Positions 13,204 to 21,099 of a stretch of DNA of 21,566 nt are shown one piece after another. The stretch's first letter is position 1, and every line of letters starts with the position of its first letter. The stretch comes from Serpens sp035497635. GTDB lineage: Bacteria > Pseudomonadota > Gammaproteobacteria > Pseudomonadales > Pseudomonadaceae. The DNA lies in the NCBI GenBank assembly GCA_035497635.1, contig DATJDB010000192.1, positions 1 to 21,566 of the forward strand. Direction: 5' to 3'. The notes beneath the pieces are model-generated. The model had not been told where the DNA came from and searched no databases. It saw only the letters and a program-made list of their open reading frames with translations. The position numbers and the translations under genes are program-made.

Positions 13204-15816
13204 ATGTACGAACAGTATCAGCCCAGCGAAATCGAACCCGCCGCGCAGTCCCACTGGGACGCCAAAGATGCCTTCAAGGTCAGCGAGCAGCCCGGCAAGG
13301 ACACCTACTACTGCCTGTCGATGTTCCCGTACCCGAGCGGCAAGCTGCACATGGGTCACGTGCGCAACTACACCATCGGTGACGTGATCGCCCGCTACCA
13401 GCGCATGCTGGGCAAGAACGTGCTGCAGCCCATGGGCTGGGACGCCTTCGGCATGCCGGCGGAAAACGCCGCCATGAAGAACCAGGTGGCGCCGGCCAAG
13501 TGGACCTACGAAAACATCGCCTACATGAAGGCCCAGCTCAAGAGCCTGGGCCTGGCGATCGACTGGCCCCGCGAGGTCACCACCTGCAAGCCGGACTATT
13601 ACCGCTGGGAACAATGGCTGTTCACCCGCCTGTTCGAGAAGGGCATGATCTACCGCAAGAACGGCTCCGTGAACTGGGACCCGGTGGACCAGACCGTGCT
13701 GGCCAACGAGCAGGTGATCGACGGCCGCGGCTGGCGCTCCGGCGCGCTGGTCGAGAAGCGCGAAATCCCCATGTACTACTTCCGCATCACCGCCTACGCG
13801 GAAGAGCTTCTCGCCGACCTGGACAAGCTCAATGGCTGGCCCGAGCAGGTCAAGACCATGCAGCGCAACTGGATCGGCAAGAGCTTCGGGGCCGACATCG
13901 TCTTCGACTACGACCGAGACAGCATCGGCGCTGAAGGCCAGCTGAAGGTCTACTCGACCCGCCCCGATACCCTGATGGGCGCCACCTACGTGGCGGTGGC
14001 CGCCGAGCACCCGCTGGCCACCCGCGCCGCCGAGAACAATGCCGCACTGGCCGCCTTCATCGCCGAATGCAAGGCCGGTTCCGTGGCCGAGGCCGACATG
14101 GCCACCATGGAAAAGAAGGGCATGCCCACCGGGCAGTTCGTTGTTCACCCGCTCAACGGCCAGAAACTGCCGGTGTTCGTGGCCAACTACGTGCTGTGGG
14201 GTTACGGCGAAGGCGCCGTAATGGCCGTACCGGCCCATGACGAGCGCGACTTCGAGTTCGCCAACCAGTACAGCCTGCCGATCGTTCAGGTGTACGGCGC
14301 CGAAGGCAAGGAATTCAGCGTCAGCGAGTGGCACGACTGGTACGCCGACAAGGGCGGCCTGACCACCCTCAACTCCGGCAAGTACGACGGTCTGGATTTC
14401 CAGGGCGCCTTCGACGCCATCGTCGCCGATCTGGAAGCCTCCGGGCACGGCGCGCGCAAGACCCAGTTCCGCCTGCGCGACTGGGGCATCAGCCGCCAGC
14501 GCTACTGGGGCTGCCCGATCCCGATCATCCACTGCCCGAGCTGCGGCGACGTGCCGGTGCCGGAAGACCAGCTGCCGGTCGTGCTGCCCGAGGACGTGGT
14601 GCCGGACGGCACCGGCTCGCCGCTGGCGAAGATGCCCGAGTTCTACAGCTGCACCTGCCCGAAATGCGGCACCGCGGCCAAGCGCGAAACCGACACCATG
14701 GACACCTTCGTGGAGTCCTCCTGGTACTTCGCCCGCTACGCCTCCCCGCAGTACGACCAGGGCATGGTAGACCCGGCCGCGGCCAATCACTGGCTGCCGG
14801 TCGACCAGTACATCGGCGGCATCGAGCACGCCATCCTGCACCTCTTGTATGCGCGCTTCTTCCACAAGCTGATGCGCGACGAGGGTCTGGTGAACTCCGA
14901 TGAGCCGTTCACCAACCTGCTGACCCAGGGCATGGTGGTCGCCGAGACCTATTTCCGCATGCTGCCCAACGGCGGCAAGGACTGGTTCAACCCGGCGGAC
15001 GTGGAGATCGAGCGCGACAGCAAGGGCAAGATTGTCGCCGCCACGCTGAAGAACGACGGCCTGCCGGTGGAAATCGGCGGCACCGAGAAGATGTCCAAGT
15101 CCAAGAACAACGGCGTCGATCCGCAGGCGATGATCGACGCCTACGGTGCCGATACCTGCCGCCTGTTCATGATGTTCGCCTCGCCGCCGGACATGAGCTG
15201 CGAGTGGTCGGATGCCGGCATCGAGGGCGCCAACCGCTTCCTGCGCCGCGTCTGGCGTCTGGCTCACAGCCATGTCAGCGCCGGCCTGCCGGGCGCATTG
15301 GAGGTAGCCAGCCTGACCGACGCGCAGAAGGCCGTGCGTCGCGCTATCCACCTGGCCATCAAGCAGGCCAGCACGGATGTCGGCCAGCACCACAAGTTCA
15401 ACACCGCCATCGCCCAGGTGATGACGCTGATGAACGTGCTGGAAAAGGCGCCGACCGCCAGCGAACAGGACCGCGCCCTGCTGCAGGAGGGTCTGGAGAC
15501 CGTCGTCCTGCTGTTGGCGCCGATCACCCCGCACATCTGCCATGAACTGTGGCAGCAACTGGGCAAGACCGGCGACATCATCGACGCCGCCTGGCCGAGC
15601 GTGGACGAAAGCGCCCTGGTGCAGGACACCCTGACCCTGGTGGTGCAGGTCAACGGCAAGCTGCGCGGCCAAATCGACGTGCCGGCCAGCGCCAGCCGCG
15701 AGGAAGTCGAGGCCGCCGCGCGCGCCAACGAGAACGTCCTGCGCTTTACTGAAGGCCTGACGATTCGCAAGGTGATCGTGGTACCCGGCAAGCTGGTCAA
15801 CATCGTCGCCAACTAA
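13204..15816 (+). CDS. leuS: Leucyl-tRNA synthetase LeuS
   Basis: A class Ia aminoacyl-tRNA synthetase that charges tRNA-Leu. The product has 870 residues. HMGH (49-52, within MFPYPSGKLHMGH) is the HIGH signature and KMSKS (629-633) the second ATP motif. The CP1 editing domain carries STRPDTLMGATYVAVAAEHPL with its threonine-rich discriminating region. A zinc-type segment has paired cysteines (CPSCGD and CTCPKCGT), followed by the anticodon-binding region (WRLAHSH ... ITPHICHELWQQLG) and a C-terminal domain (VQVNGKLRGQIDVPA ... RKVIVVPGKLVNIV). The frame is open upstream to an ATG at 13153 and beyond, but only the ATG at 13204 gives the usual MYEQYQPSEIEPAAQ start. A TATGCT at 13156-13161 may be the -10 box. 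No Shine-Dalgarno sequence is evident. Confidence 0.97.
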   Translation: MYEQYQPSEIEPAAQSHWDAKDAFKVSEQPGKDTYYCLSMFPYPSGKLHMGHVRNYTIGDVIARYQRMLGKNVLQPMGWDAFGMPAENAAMKNQVAPAKWTYENIAYMKAQLKSLGLAIDWPREVTTCKPDYYRWEQWLFTRLFEKGMIYRKNGSVNWDPVDQTVLANEQVIDGRGWRSGALVEKREIPMYYFRITAYAEELLADLDKLNGWPEQVKTMQRNWIGKSFGADIVFDYDRDSIGAEGQLKVYSTRPDTLMGATYVAVAAEHPLATRAAENNAALAAFIAECKAGSVAEADMATMEKKGMPTGQFVVHPLNGQKLPVFVANYVLWGYGEGAVMAVPAHDERDFEFANQYSLPIVQVYGAEGKEFSVSEWHDWYADKGGLTTLNSGKYDGLDFQGAFDAIVADLEASGHGARKTQFRLRDWGISRQRYWGCPIPIIHCPSCGDVPVPEDQLPVVLPEDVVPDGTGSPLAKMPEFYSCTCPKCGTAAKRETDTMDTFVESSWYFARYASPQYDQGMVDPAAANHWLPVDQYIGGIEHAILHLLYARFFHKLMRDEGLVNSDEPFTNLLTQGMVVAETYFRMLPNGGKDWFNPADVEIERDSKGKIVAATLKNDGLPVEIGGTEKMSKSKNNGVDPQAMIDAYGADTCRLFMMFASPPDMSCEWSDAGIEGANRFLRRVWRLAHSHVSAGLPGALEVASLTDAQKAVRRAIHLAIKQASTDVGQHHKFNTAIAQVMTLMNVLEKAPTASEQDRALLQEGLETVVLLLAPITPHICHELWQQLGKTGDIIDAAWPSVDESALVQDTLTLVVQVNGKLRGQIDVPASASREEVEAAARANENVLRFTEGLTIRKVIVVPGKLVNIVAN

Positions 15817-15827
15817 CCGTGCCATCC

Positions 15828-15847
15828 GCCCCGACGAGCGTCGGGGC
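15828..15847. other. Hairpin between leuS and lptE
   Basis: GCCCCGAC (15828-15835) and GTCGGGGC (15840-15847) form a perfect 8-bp stem with the loop GAGC. No T-run follows and AAGGAG for lptE lies only 7 bases further on, so it may tune readthrough, RNA stability or lptE translation rather than terminate. Confidence 0.5.
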
Positions 15848-15868
15848 CGTCGCCAAGGAGAACGCCCG

Positions 15869-16432
15869 ATGCCGCATCGCTTCCTGCTGATTCTCGCCGC
15901 CGCGCTGCTGCTCGGTGCCTGCGGTTTCCAGCTGCGCGGCACCGGCGGCGGTGAGACATTCGCCCTGCGCGAACTGGACCTCAACGCCGAAGACCGTTAC
16001 GGCGAGGCCGCCCGCCAGTTGCGCGCGCTGCTGGAAAGCCGTGGCGTGCGCGTGCATCCCGGCGCGCCCTATCAATTGGTGCTGCTGGAGGAGGAAGTCG
16101 ACCAGCGCACCGCCAGCTTCACCAGCGGCGCACGCAGCGCCGAATACGAGCTGACCGCCGCGCTGGATTATCAGCTGCGCAGTCGTCGGCATCCGCTGCT
16201 GGAAAACCGCCTTGAAACCCAGAAGGTGGTCGCCCACGACCAGAACAACCTGATCGGCTCGGAGCAGGAACGCCAGCAACAGCTGACCGAAATGCGCCGC
16301 GATCTGCTGCAACAACTGGTGCGTCGCCTGCAGGCCCTCACGCCGGCCGAGCTGGAGCGCCTCGATGCCCAGGCCGCGGCCAAGGCGCAGGCCGAACAGG
16401 CCGCCACGCCCGAATCGACCACCACCCCATGA
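15869..16432 (+). CDS. lptE: LPS-assembly lipoprotein LptE
   Basis: An outer-membrane lipoprotein that plugs the LptD beta-barrel and helps place LPS on the cell surface. The 187-residue precursor has a type-II signal peptide with lipobox LLGAC, making C18 the lipidated residue. GFQLRG directly after the cysteine is the LptE hallmark; the body (LRELDLNAEDRYGEAARQLRALLESRGV ... YELTAALDYQLRSR ... MRRDLLQQLVRRLQAL) fits the family. The tail from about 160 is Ala/Gln-rich and probably disordered. AAGGAG (15855-15860) stands 8 bases before the ATG. It lies 52 bases after leuS and its stop overlaps the holA start (ATGA). Processing needs Lgt, Lsp and Lnt, the last encoded upstream. Confidence 0.95.
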   Translation: MPHRFLLILAAALLLGACGFQLRGTGGGETFALRELDLNAEDRYGEAARQLRALLESRGVRVHPGAPYQLVLLEEEVDQRTASFTSGARSAEYELTAALDYQLRSRRHPLLENRLETQKVVAHDQNNLIGSEQERQQQLTEMRRDLLQQLVRRLQALTPAELERLDAQAAAKAQAEQAATPESTTTP

Positions 16433-17466
16433 AGCTGTCACCGGCGCAGCTCGGCAAGCACCTGCAAGGGACGCTGGCACCGGTGTATGTGGTCAGCGGC
16501 GACGAGCCGCTGCTCTGCCAGGAAGCCTGCGACGCCATCCGCGCCGCCGCACGCACGCAGGGCTTTGCTGAACGCCAGGTCTTTCATGTGGAGGCCAACT
16601 TCGACTGGGGCCAGCTCTACGAGGCCGGCGCCAGTCTGTCGCTGTTCGCCGACAAGCGTCTGATCGAACTGCGCGTGCCGTCCGGCAAGCCCGGCGACAA
16701 GGGCGCCAAGGCCCTGCTCGATTACCTGGCGCGGCCCGCCGTGGATACCCTGCTGCTCGTGCAGTTGCCCAAGCTGGATGGCTCCGCGCAAAAGACCAAA
16801 TGGGCCAAGGCGCTGATCGAGAGTCAGGCCAGTCCGTTTATCCAGATCTGGCCGGTGGACGCCCAGCAATTGCCGCAATGGATCAACCAGCGCCTGAGCC
16901 AGGCCGGTCTGACGGCGTCCCCAGAAGCGGTGGAATTGATCGCCGCACGGGTGGAAGGCAACCTGCTGGCCGCCGTGCAGGAAATAGAAAAGCTCAAGCT
17001 GCTGGCCGACGGGCAAAAGATCGATGTCGATACCGTGCAGGCCGCCGTGGCCGACAGCGCCCGCTTCGATGTCTTCGGCCTGATCGACGCCGCTCTGGCC
17101 GGCCAGGCGCCACACGCGCTGCGCATGCTCGAAGGGCTGCGCGGCGAGGGCCTGGAAGCGCCGGTGATTCTCTGGGCCCTAGCCCGAGAGGTGCGTCAGT
17201 TGGCCAACCTTGCGTTCCAACATGAGCAGGGTATGCCGCTGGACCGTGCATTTGCCCAGTGTCGGCCGCCGGTGTGGGACAAGCGTCGTCCGCTGTTGTC
17301 GCGCGCGCTGCAACGCCATTCCGCCAGCCGCTGGGGCCAGTTGCTGCGTGATGCCCAGCAGATTGATGCCCAGATCAAGGGCCAGGCGGCCGGCGATCCC
17401 TGGGCCGGACTGGCCAGCCTGACCCTGCAGATCGCCGGGCTACGTCTGCCACTGCCGAGCCTGTAG
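16429..17466 (+). CDS. holA: DNA polymerase III delta subunit HolA
   Basis: The clamp-loader wrench subunit, which opens the beta sliding clamp during loading at the replication fork. The 345-residue length is the normal size. The N-terminal MKLSPAQLGKHLQGTLAPVYVVSGDEPLLCQEACDAIR is typical, including the GDEPLL loop. SLFADKRLIELR, the AAA+-like fold (domain I to about 140, domain II to about 210) and a C-terminal collar domain with LREVRQLA-type helices (LAREVRQLANLAF) follow. It has no Walker motif, as expected for delta. The ATG at 16429 overlaps the lptE stop by 4 bases, so translation is probably coupled. A short stem (AGCCT/AGGCT, 17458-17479) with a T6 run follows the stop codon and may terminate the leuS-lptE-holA transcript. 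Confidence 0.95.
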   Translation: MKLSPAQLGKHLQGTLAPVYVVSGDEPLLCQEACDAIRAAARTQGFAERQVFHVEANFDWGQLYEAGASLSLFADKRLIELRVPSGKPGDKGAKALLDYLARPAVDTLLLVQLPKLDGSAQKTKWAKALIESQASPFIQIWPVDAQQLPQWINQRLSQAGLTASPEAVELIAARVEGNLLAAVQEIEKLKLLADGQKIDVDTVQAAVADSARFDVFGLIDAALAGQAPHALRMLEGLRGEGLEAPVILWALAREVRQLANLAFQHEQGMPLDRAFAQCRPPVWDKRRPLLSRALQRHSASRWGQLLRDAQQIDAQIKGQAAGDPWAGLASLTLQIAGLRLPLPSL

Positions 17467-17484
17467 GGCGAACAAGGCTTTTTT
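17458..17484 (+). terminator. holA: Weak intrinsic terminator at the end of holA
   Basis: AGCCT (17458-17462) can pair with AGGCT (17475-17479) across a 12-base loop spanning the stop codon, followed directly by a T6 run (17479-17484). The stem is short, so efficiency is doubtful. A second GC stem with no T-run lies at 17487-17512 (CCGCCG/CGGCGG). Confidence 0.35.
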
Positions 17485-17542
17485 GTCCGCCGCAGCGGGG
17501 ACACCCCGGCGGCCAGAAAGGTGCTGACGGCCCTACTCTGTG

Positions 17543-17701
17543 CAGGCTGTGTGAAAACGGTTTCGGAAATGATGCCTGGTCAGAAAATGCACAAATTGCG
17601 CGCTTTGTCGTGAATACCAGGCGGGCCAAACCGGAAAAGATCCGCACATTTCGCGTAGTAACGCGAACCTTGGAATTGAGCGGGAGTTTCCACACAGCCT
17701 G
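17543..17701. mobile_element. MITE-like element or IS-end remnant, 159 bp
   Basis: The left end CAGGCTGTGTGAAAAC (17543-17558) and right end GTTTCCACACAGCCTG (17686-17701) are inverted repeats matching at 15 of 16 positions. TGTG flanks both sides directly (17539-17542 and 17702-17705), a possible 4-base target duplication. Inside lie nested inverted pairs: CGGTTT (17558-17563) with AAACCG (17628-17633), GCCTGGT (17574-17580) with ACCAGGC (17616-17622), and a hairpin TTCGCGT/ACGCGAA (17650-17667). There is no open reading frame, and the interior is relatively AT-rich for this window. This is the shape of a non-autonomous transposable element; the parent family is not identified. Confidence 0.55.
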
Positions 17702-17748
17702 TGTGGGCCGGGTTTATCCCGGCCAAGGCCGGCGCCAGCCGGCCCAGG
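17702..17748. repeat. REP family II element upstream of arfA
   Basis: GGCCGGGTTTATCCCGGCC (17707-17725) is a near-perfect inverted repeat, followed by AAGGCCGGCGCCAGCCGGCC. The same sequence on the opposite strand forms the right half of the repeat at 11400-11496. It directly abuts the MITE-like element. Confidence 0.75.
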
Positions 17749-17788
17749 CTTCGTGACTGCAGCCCTCAGCCGCCTGCAGGTCGAGGGC

Positions 17789-17816
17789 TGGACAATTTCT
17801 GCACAACCCCTATGAT
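17789..17816 (+). promoter_or_regulatory. arfA promoter
   Basis: TGGACA (17789-17794, 5 of 6 to TTGACA) and TATGAT (17811-17816, 5 of 6 to TATAAT) stand 16 bases apart, 32 bases before the arfA ATG. It is the best sigma-70 promoter in the window. Confidence 0.65.
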
Positions 17817-17848
17817 GCGCGCCAGACACCCAAGCCCGGAGAACCCGT

Positions 17849-18004
17849 ATGGCCAAACAACCGAAACGGCCAAACAAGGCCAAATCCCTCGTCGCCCAGC
17901 CCCTGTTCCGCAGCCGTCAGGAACAGCCGAAAAAGGGCAAAGGCAGCTACCGCCGCGAAGCCTCCCAGCACCACTGGGAGGCTTCCGTCGTTCTGGCCGT
18001 CTGA
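17849..18004 (+). CDS. arfA: Alternative ribosome-rescue factor ArfA
   Basis: A 51-residue basic protein that rescues ribosomes stalled on non-stop mRNA by recruiting release factor RF2, a backup to tmRNA trans-translation. It reads MAKQPKRPNKAKSLVAQP at the start, then the ArfA signature PLFRSRQEQ (18-26) and KKGKGSYRREA (28-38), and ends with HHWEASVVLAV. The ATG at 17849 has GGAGA at 17838-17842 and its own promoter. A perfect 12-bp hairpin (17957-17985) lies within codons 37-46. In E. coli such a hairpin gives a cleaved or terminated non-stop mRNA whose product is destroyed by tmRNA tagging, so ArfA appears only when tmRNA fails; the same control is inferred here. The gene is short and easily missed. 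Confidence 0.9.
   Translation: MAKQPKRPNKAKSLVAQPLFRSRQEQPKKGKGSYRREASQHHWEASVVLAV
17957..17985 (+). promoter_or_regulatory. arfA: Regulatory hairpin inside arfA
   Basis: GAAGCCTCCCAG (17957-17968) pairs perfectly over 12 bp with CTGGGAGGCTTC (17974-17985) around the loop CACCA. A T6 run (18006-18011) lies about 20 bases further, just past the stop codon. The position within the last third of the reading frame matches the RNase III/termination hairpin of E. coli arfA. Confidence 0.8.
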
Positions 18005-18060
18005 ATTTTTTCTGCCATGATAAGGTCTTGTTCCATAAGTCGATTTTGAGACCGCTTCGC

Positions 18061-19326
18061 ATGCCGTTCTTTCCGGCCGCCCTTCGGCCTCCCCTTCTGC
18101 TCGTTTCCGTTGCCCTTCTGCTTTTCACCGTCAGCCAACCGCTTTCTACCAGCGCCGCTCCCCGACAGAACGCCACCGAAGCACGAGAAGAACAGATCAG
18201 TTTTGCCGCCTGGCTCGCCGATTTTCGGCGCGAGGCGCAGCGTGCGGGTATTTCTTCCGCAACCCTGAACAACGCCCTGCGCGGCCTGCGCCCCGACTCG
18301 CAGGTGATCGCCGCCGACCGCAGCCAGCCGGAATTCACCCGACCGATCTGGGAATACCTGGACGGCGCCCTGTCGCTACGGCGCCTGGCGCGCGCCGAGC
18401 AGTTGCTGGAGGAGCATGCCCCCCTGCTGCATCACATCGAACAGTACTACGGTGTGGATCGGCAGACGCTGGTGGCCATCTGGGGCTTGGAGAGCAACTT
18501 CGGACAGACCCAGGGCAGCAAGTCGGTAGTCCGCTCGCTGGCTACCCTGGCCCATGAGGGCCGCCGGCCCGAATTCGCCCACCAGCAGCTCATTGCCGCG
18601 CTGCAGATTCTGGATCAGGGCGACATCTCCCCGCGCCGCATGCGCGGCTCGTGGGCCGGCGCCATGGGTCAGACCCAGTTCATTCCCACCACTTACCAGC
18701 GCTACGCGGTGGACTTCGACGGCGACGGACGACGCGACATCTGGAATTCGACCGCCGACGCACTGGCCTCTACCGCCCACTATTTGCAGCGCTCCGGCTG
18801 GCGACTGGGCCAGCCCTGGGGTTTCGAGGTGGGCCTGCCGGCCAATTTCGACTATTCCCTGGCCGATCCCCAAGCCAGCAGGACCCTGCTGGAATGGCAA
18901 CAACGCGGCGTATCCATTCCGGACCTGCCGCCGCAGTACCGCGATCAGGAAGCCAGCCTGCTGTTGCCGGCCGGGCACCTGGGGCCGGCGTTCCTGACCC
19001 TGGCGAACTTCCGTGCCATTCTCAAGTACAACAACTCCAGTGCCTACGGCATGGCCATCGGTCTGTTCGGCGATCGGCTGAACGGCAACGGCGAGATCTC
19101 CGCCCGCTGGCCCTACCATCAACGGCCGCTGTCGCGGATTGAGCGCATCGAACTGCAGGAACGCCTGACCCGCCTGGGTTATACGCCGGGCGAGCCGGAC
19201 GGCATCATCGGCGCCGGCAGTCGCCAGGCGATCCGCGCCTTCCAGATGGACCATGGCCTGGCCGCCGACGGCTTTGCCAGTACATCGCTGCTCAAGCGCC
19301 TGCGCCGGGAAACGGCCAGGCGATAG
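18061..19326 (+). CDS. sltB3: Lytic murein transglycosylase, MltB family with peptidoglycan-binding domain (SltB3-like)
   Basis: A GH103 enzyme that cleaves peptidoglycan between MurNAc and GlcNAc with formation of 1,6-anhydroMurNAc. The 421-residue precursor has a signal peptide (residues 1-32, ending TSAAP). No lipobox cysteine is seen, so it is probably soluble in the periplasm. The catalytic glutamate is E144 in IWGLESNFGQ. GSWAGAMGQTQFIPTTYQRYAVDFDGDGRRDIW follows; D218, D220, D222 and D226 form an EF-hand-like loop as in Slt35. A PG_binding_1 domain occupies about 357-415 (LQERLTRLGYTPGEPDGIIG ... AIRAFQMDHGL). The ATG at 18061 sits at the signal peptide; the frame is open upstream through arfA in another reading frame, which I reject. 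Domain layout and position between arfA and lipA match P. aeruginosa SltB3 as I remember it. Confidence 0.88.
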   Translation: MPFFPAALRPPLLLVSVALLLFTVSQPLSTSAAPRQNATEAREEQISFAAWLADFRREAQRAGISSATLNNALRGLRPDSQVIAADRSQPEFTRPIWEYLDGALSLRRLARAEQLLEEHAPLLHHIEQYYGVDRQTLVAIWGLESNFGQTQGSKSVVRSLATLAHEGRRPEFAHQQLIAALQILDQGDISPRRMRGSWAGAMGQTQFIPTTYQRYAVDFDGDGRRDIWNSTADALASTAHYLQRSGWRLGQPWGFEVGLPANFDYSLADPQASRTLLEWQQRGVSIPDLPPQYRDQEASLLLPAGHLGPAFLTLANFRAILKYNNSSAYGMAIGLFGDRLNGNGEISARWPYHQRPLSRIERIELQERLTRLGYTPGEPDGIIGAGSRQAIRAFQMDHGLAADGFASTSLLKRLRRETARR

Positions 19327-19336
19327 CCGGCAAGGA

Positions 19337-19412
19337 CTGTGGGAGCGAATTCATTCGCGAGCTTCTGGGTGTGGCCTGCACGAAAAGCTCGCGGACAAGT
19401 CCTCTCCCACAG
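19337..19412. repeat. REPIN copy C (REP family I)
   Basis: CTGTGGGAGCGAATTCATTC at the left matches copy B exactly for 20 bases. The right half GCTCGCGGACAAGTCC also matches, apart from one change (TCTCCCACAG instead of GCTCCCACAG), while the central spacer differs. It starts 10 bases after the transglycosylase stop codon. Confidence 0.9.
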
Positions 19413-19421
19413 CCCACGCAG

Positions 19422-19457
19422 AACGAAAAAGGCGATCCGAGGATCGCCTTTTTCGTT
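19422..19457. terminator. Bidirectional intrinsic terminator
   Basis: AACGAAAAAGGCGATC (19422-19437) and GATCGCCTTTTTCGTT (19442-19457) form a 16-bp stem with the tetraloop CGAG. T-runs flank the GC core on both strands (T19449-19453 on plus, complement of A19426-19430 on minus). It terminates both the transglycosylase gene and the convergent lipA transcript. Confidence 0.93.
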
Positions 19458-19468
19458 TCCGCACCGGA

Positions 19469-20443
19469 TCAGTTGATCTTCCCGCCGTGCGCCTGCTGGT
19501 CGGCGTGGTAGGAAGAGCGCACCAGCGGCCCGGAGGCGACGTTCTTGAAGCCCATCTTCGCCCCTTCCTCGGCGAACCAGGCGAAGGTGTCCGGATGCAC
19601 GAAGCGCTGCACGGCCAGGTGCTCGCGCGACGGCTGCAGATACTGGCCGAGGGTCAGCATGTCCACGTCGTGCTCGCGCAGACGGTGCATCACCTCGATT
19701 ACTTCCTCATCGGTCTCGCCCAGGCCGAGCATCAGGCCGGACTTGGTCGGCACGCCCGACACACGCTTCTTGAAGTTTTCCAGCAGATCCAGAGACCACT
19801 CGAAGTCCGAGCCCGGACGCGACGCCTTGTACAGGCGCGGCACGGTTTCCAGGTTGTGGTTGAACACATCCGGCGGCTCGGTGGCGGTGATGTCGAGGGC
19901 AATGTCCATGCGGCCACGATAGTCCGGCACCAGGGTTTCCAACTGCACGTTGGGTGACAGCTTGCGGATTTCGCGCAGGCAATCGGCGAAGTGCTGGGCC
20001 CCGCCGTCACGCAGGTCATCGCGGTCCACCGAGGTGATCACCACGTAGCGCAGGCGCAGGTCGGCAATGGCCTGGGCCAGGTTCATCGGCTCATCGGCAT
20101 CCAGCGCCTTGGGCCGGCCGTGGCCAACGTCGCAGAATGGGCAGCGGCGGGTGCAGATGTCGCCCATGATCATGAAGGTGGCGGTGCCACCGGAGAAACA
20201 TTCGCCCAGGTTCGGGCAAGAGGCTTCTTCACAGACGCTGTGCAGGCGATGCTTGCGCAGCGTTTGTTTAATGTGGTCCACCTCGGGCGATACCGGCACG
20301 CGTACGCGAATCCAGTCCGGCTTCTTGGGCAACTCCTCGGTGGGAATGACCTTGACCGGGATGCGCGCCACCTTCTCGGCGCCGCGCAGCTTGGTGCCCG
20401 TTTCCAGCTTGGCCGGCTTGCCGGCGTTTTCCTGACTGCTCAT
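19469..20443 (-). CDS. lipA: Lipoyl synthase LipA
   Basis: A radical-SAM enzyme that inserts two sulfur atoms into protein-bound octanoyl groups to make lipoyl cofactors. The 324-residue protein has both expected clusters: the auxiliary one C71-x4-C76-x5-C82 (CEEASCPNLGEC) and the radical-SAM one C97-x3-C101-x2-C104 (CTRRCPFC). The C-terminal RSSYHAD (309-315) carries the serine that ligates the auxiliary cluster. VITSVDRDDLRDGGAQHF, LETLVPDYRG and KSGLMLGLGETDEEV are also typical. The N-terminal 40 residues are basic and less conserved. The ATG at 20443 overlaps the lipB stop (ATGA). It uses the octanoyl-proteins made by LipB. The strong terminator at 19422-19457 follows. Confidence 0.97.
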   Translation of the reverse strand: MSSQENAGKPAKLETGTKLRGAEKVARIPVKVIPTEELPKKPDWIRVRVPVSPEVDHIKQTLRKHRLHSVCEEASCPNLGECFSGGTATFMIMGDICTRRCPFCDVGHGRPKALDADEPMNLAQAIADLRLRYVVITSVDRDDLRDGGAQHFADCLREIRKLSPNVQLETLVPDYRGRMDIALDITATEPPDVFNHNLETVPRLYKASRPGSDFEWSLDLLENFKKRVSGVPTKSGLMLGLGETDEEVIEVMHRLREHDVDMLTLGQYLQPSREHLAVQRFVHPDTFAWFAEEGAKMGFKNVASGPLVRSSYHADQQAHGGKIN

Positions 20444-21099
20444 AGCGATTCGATCCCGCCCTTGAGGGCCTTGAAGCCTGCATAGTCGAGGTGTGTGACG
20501 AGCTGATCGCGCAGGCGGGCACTCACCTCGGAAAAATCGATGGGCCGGTCCAGCAGGTCGCGCAGCTGGGTCATAGCCAGGCCGGCATAGCCACAGGGGT
20601 TGATGCGCCGGAAGGGTTCCATATTCATGTCCAGGTTCAGCGCCAGGCCATGGAAGGAACAGCCGCGACGGATGCGCAGCCCCAACGAAGCGATCTTGGC
20701 GCCGTCTACGTACACGCCGGGTGCGTCGGGGCGCGCCGCCGCCTTCACGCCGTAGCTGGCCAGCAGGTCGACCAGGCTCTGCTCGATGCGGCTGACCAGG
20801 TCGCGCACCCCCAGCTCGTGGCGGCGCACGTCGATCAGCAGGTAGATCACCAATTGGCCGGGGCCGTGATAGGTCACCTGACCGCCACGGTCCACCTGCA
20901 CCACCGGGATGTCGCCCGGGAACAGCACATGCTCGGCCTTGCCGGCCTGGCCCTGGGTAAACACCGGCGTGTGCTGCAGCAGCCAGATCTCGTCACCGGT
21001 CCGCTCGTCGCGTTCCTGAGTGATGCGCTGCATGGCCTGCCAGGTCGGCAGGTAGTCCACCAGGCCGAGCTCGCGCACCCCCAGCAGTTGCGACGCCAT
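20440..21099 (-). CDS. lipB: Octanoyltransferase LipB
   Basis: A cytoplasmic enzyme that moves the octanoyl chain from acyl carrier protein to lipoyl domains of 2-oxoacid dehydrogenases and GcvH, the substrate of LipA. With the ATG at 21099 the protein has 219 residues. The motifs are RGGQVTYHGPGQLV (71-84), GAKIASLGLRI (133-143) with K135, GCSFHGLALN, and INPCGYAGL with C169; K135 and C169 carry the same numbers as the E. coli catalytic pair. A GTG one codon upstream (21102) is possible, but the ATG shares one base with the ybeD stop (TGATG) and keeps the standard numbering. Neither has a strong ribosome-binding site, so translation probably depends on coupling to ybeD. Confidence 0.96.
   Translation of the reverse strand: MASQLLGVRELGLVDYLPTWQAMQRITQERDERTGDEIWLLQHTPVFTQGQAGKAEHVLFPGDIPVVQVDRGGQVTYHGPGQLVIYLLIDVRRHELGVRDLVSRIEQSLVDLLASYGVKAAARPDAPGVYVDGAKIASLGLRIRRGCSFHGLALNLDMNMEPFRRINPCGYAGLAMTQLRDLLDRPIDFSEVSARLRDQLVTHLDYAGFKALKGGIESL

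Noticed and set aside
13189..15984. A 931-codon open frame antisense to leuS
   Set aside because: leuS is certain on the other strand. The antisense product is a low-complexity His/Val/Gly/Ala-rich shadow produced by GC-rich codons, with no recognisable domain.
17701..18060. N-terminal extension of the transglycosylase through the arfA region
   Set aside because: The open frame upstream of 18061 crosses a REP element and the arfA gene in another frame, while a signal peptide starts right at 18061.
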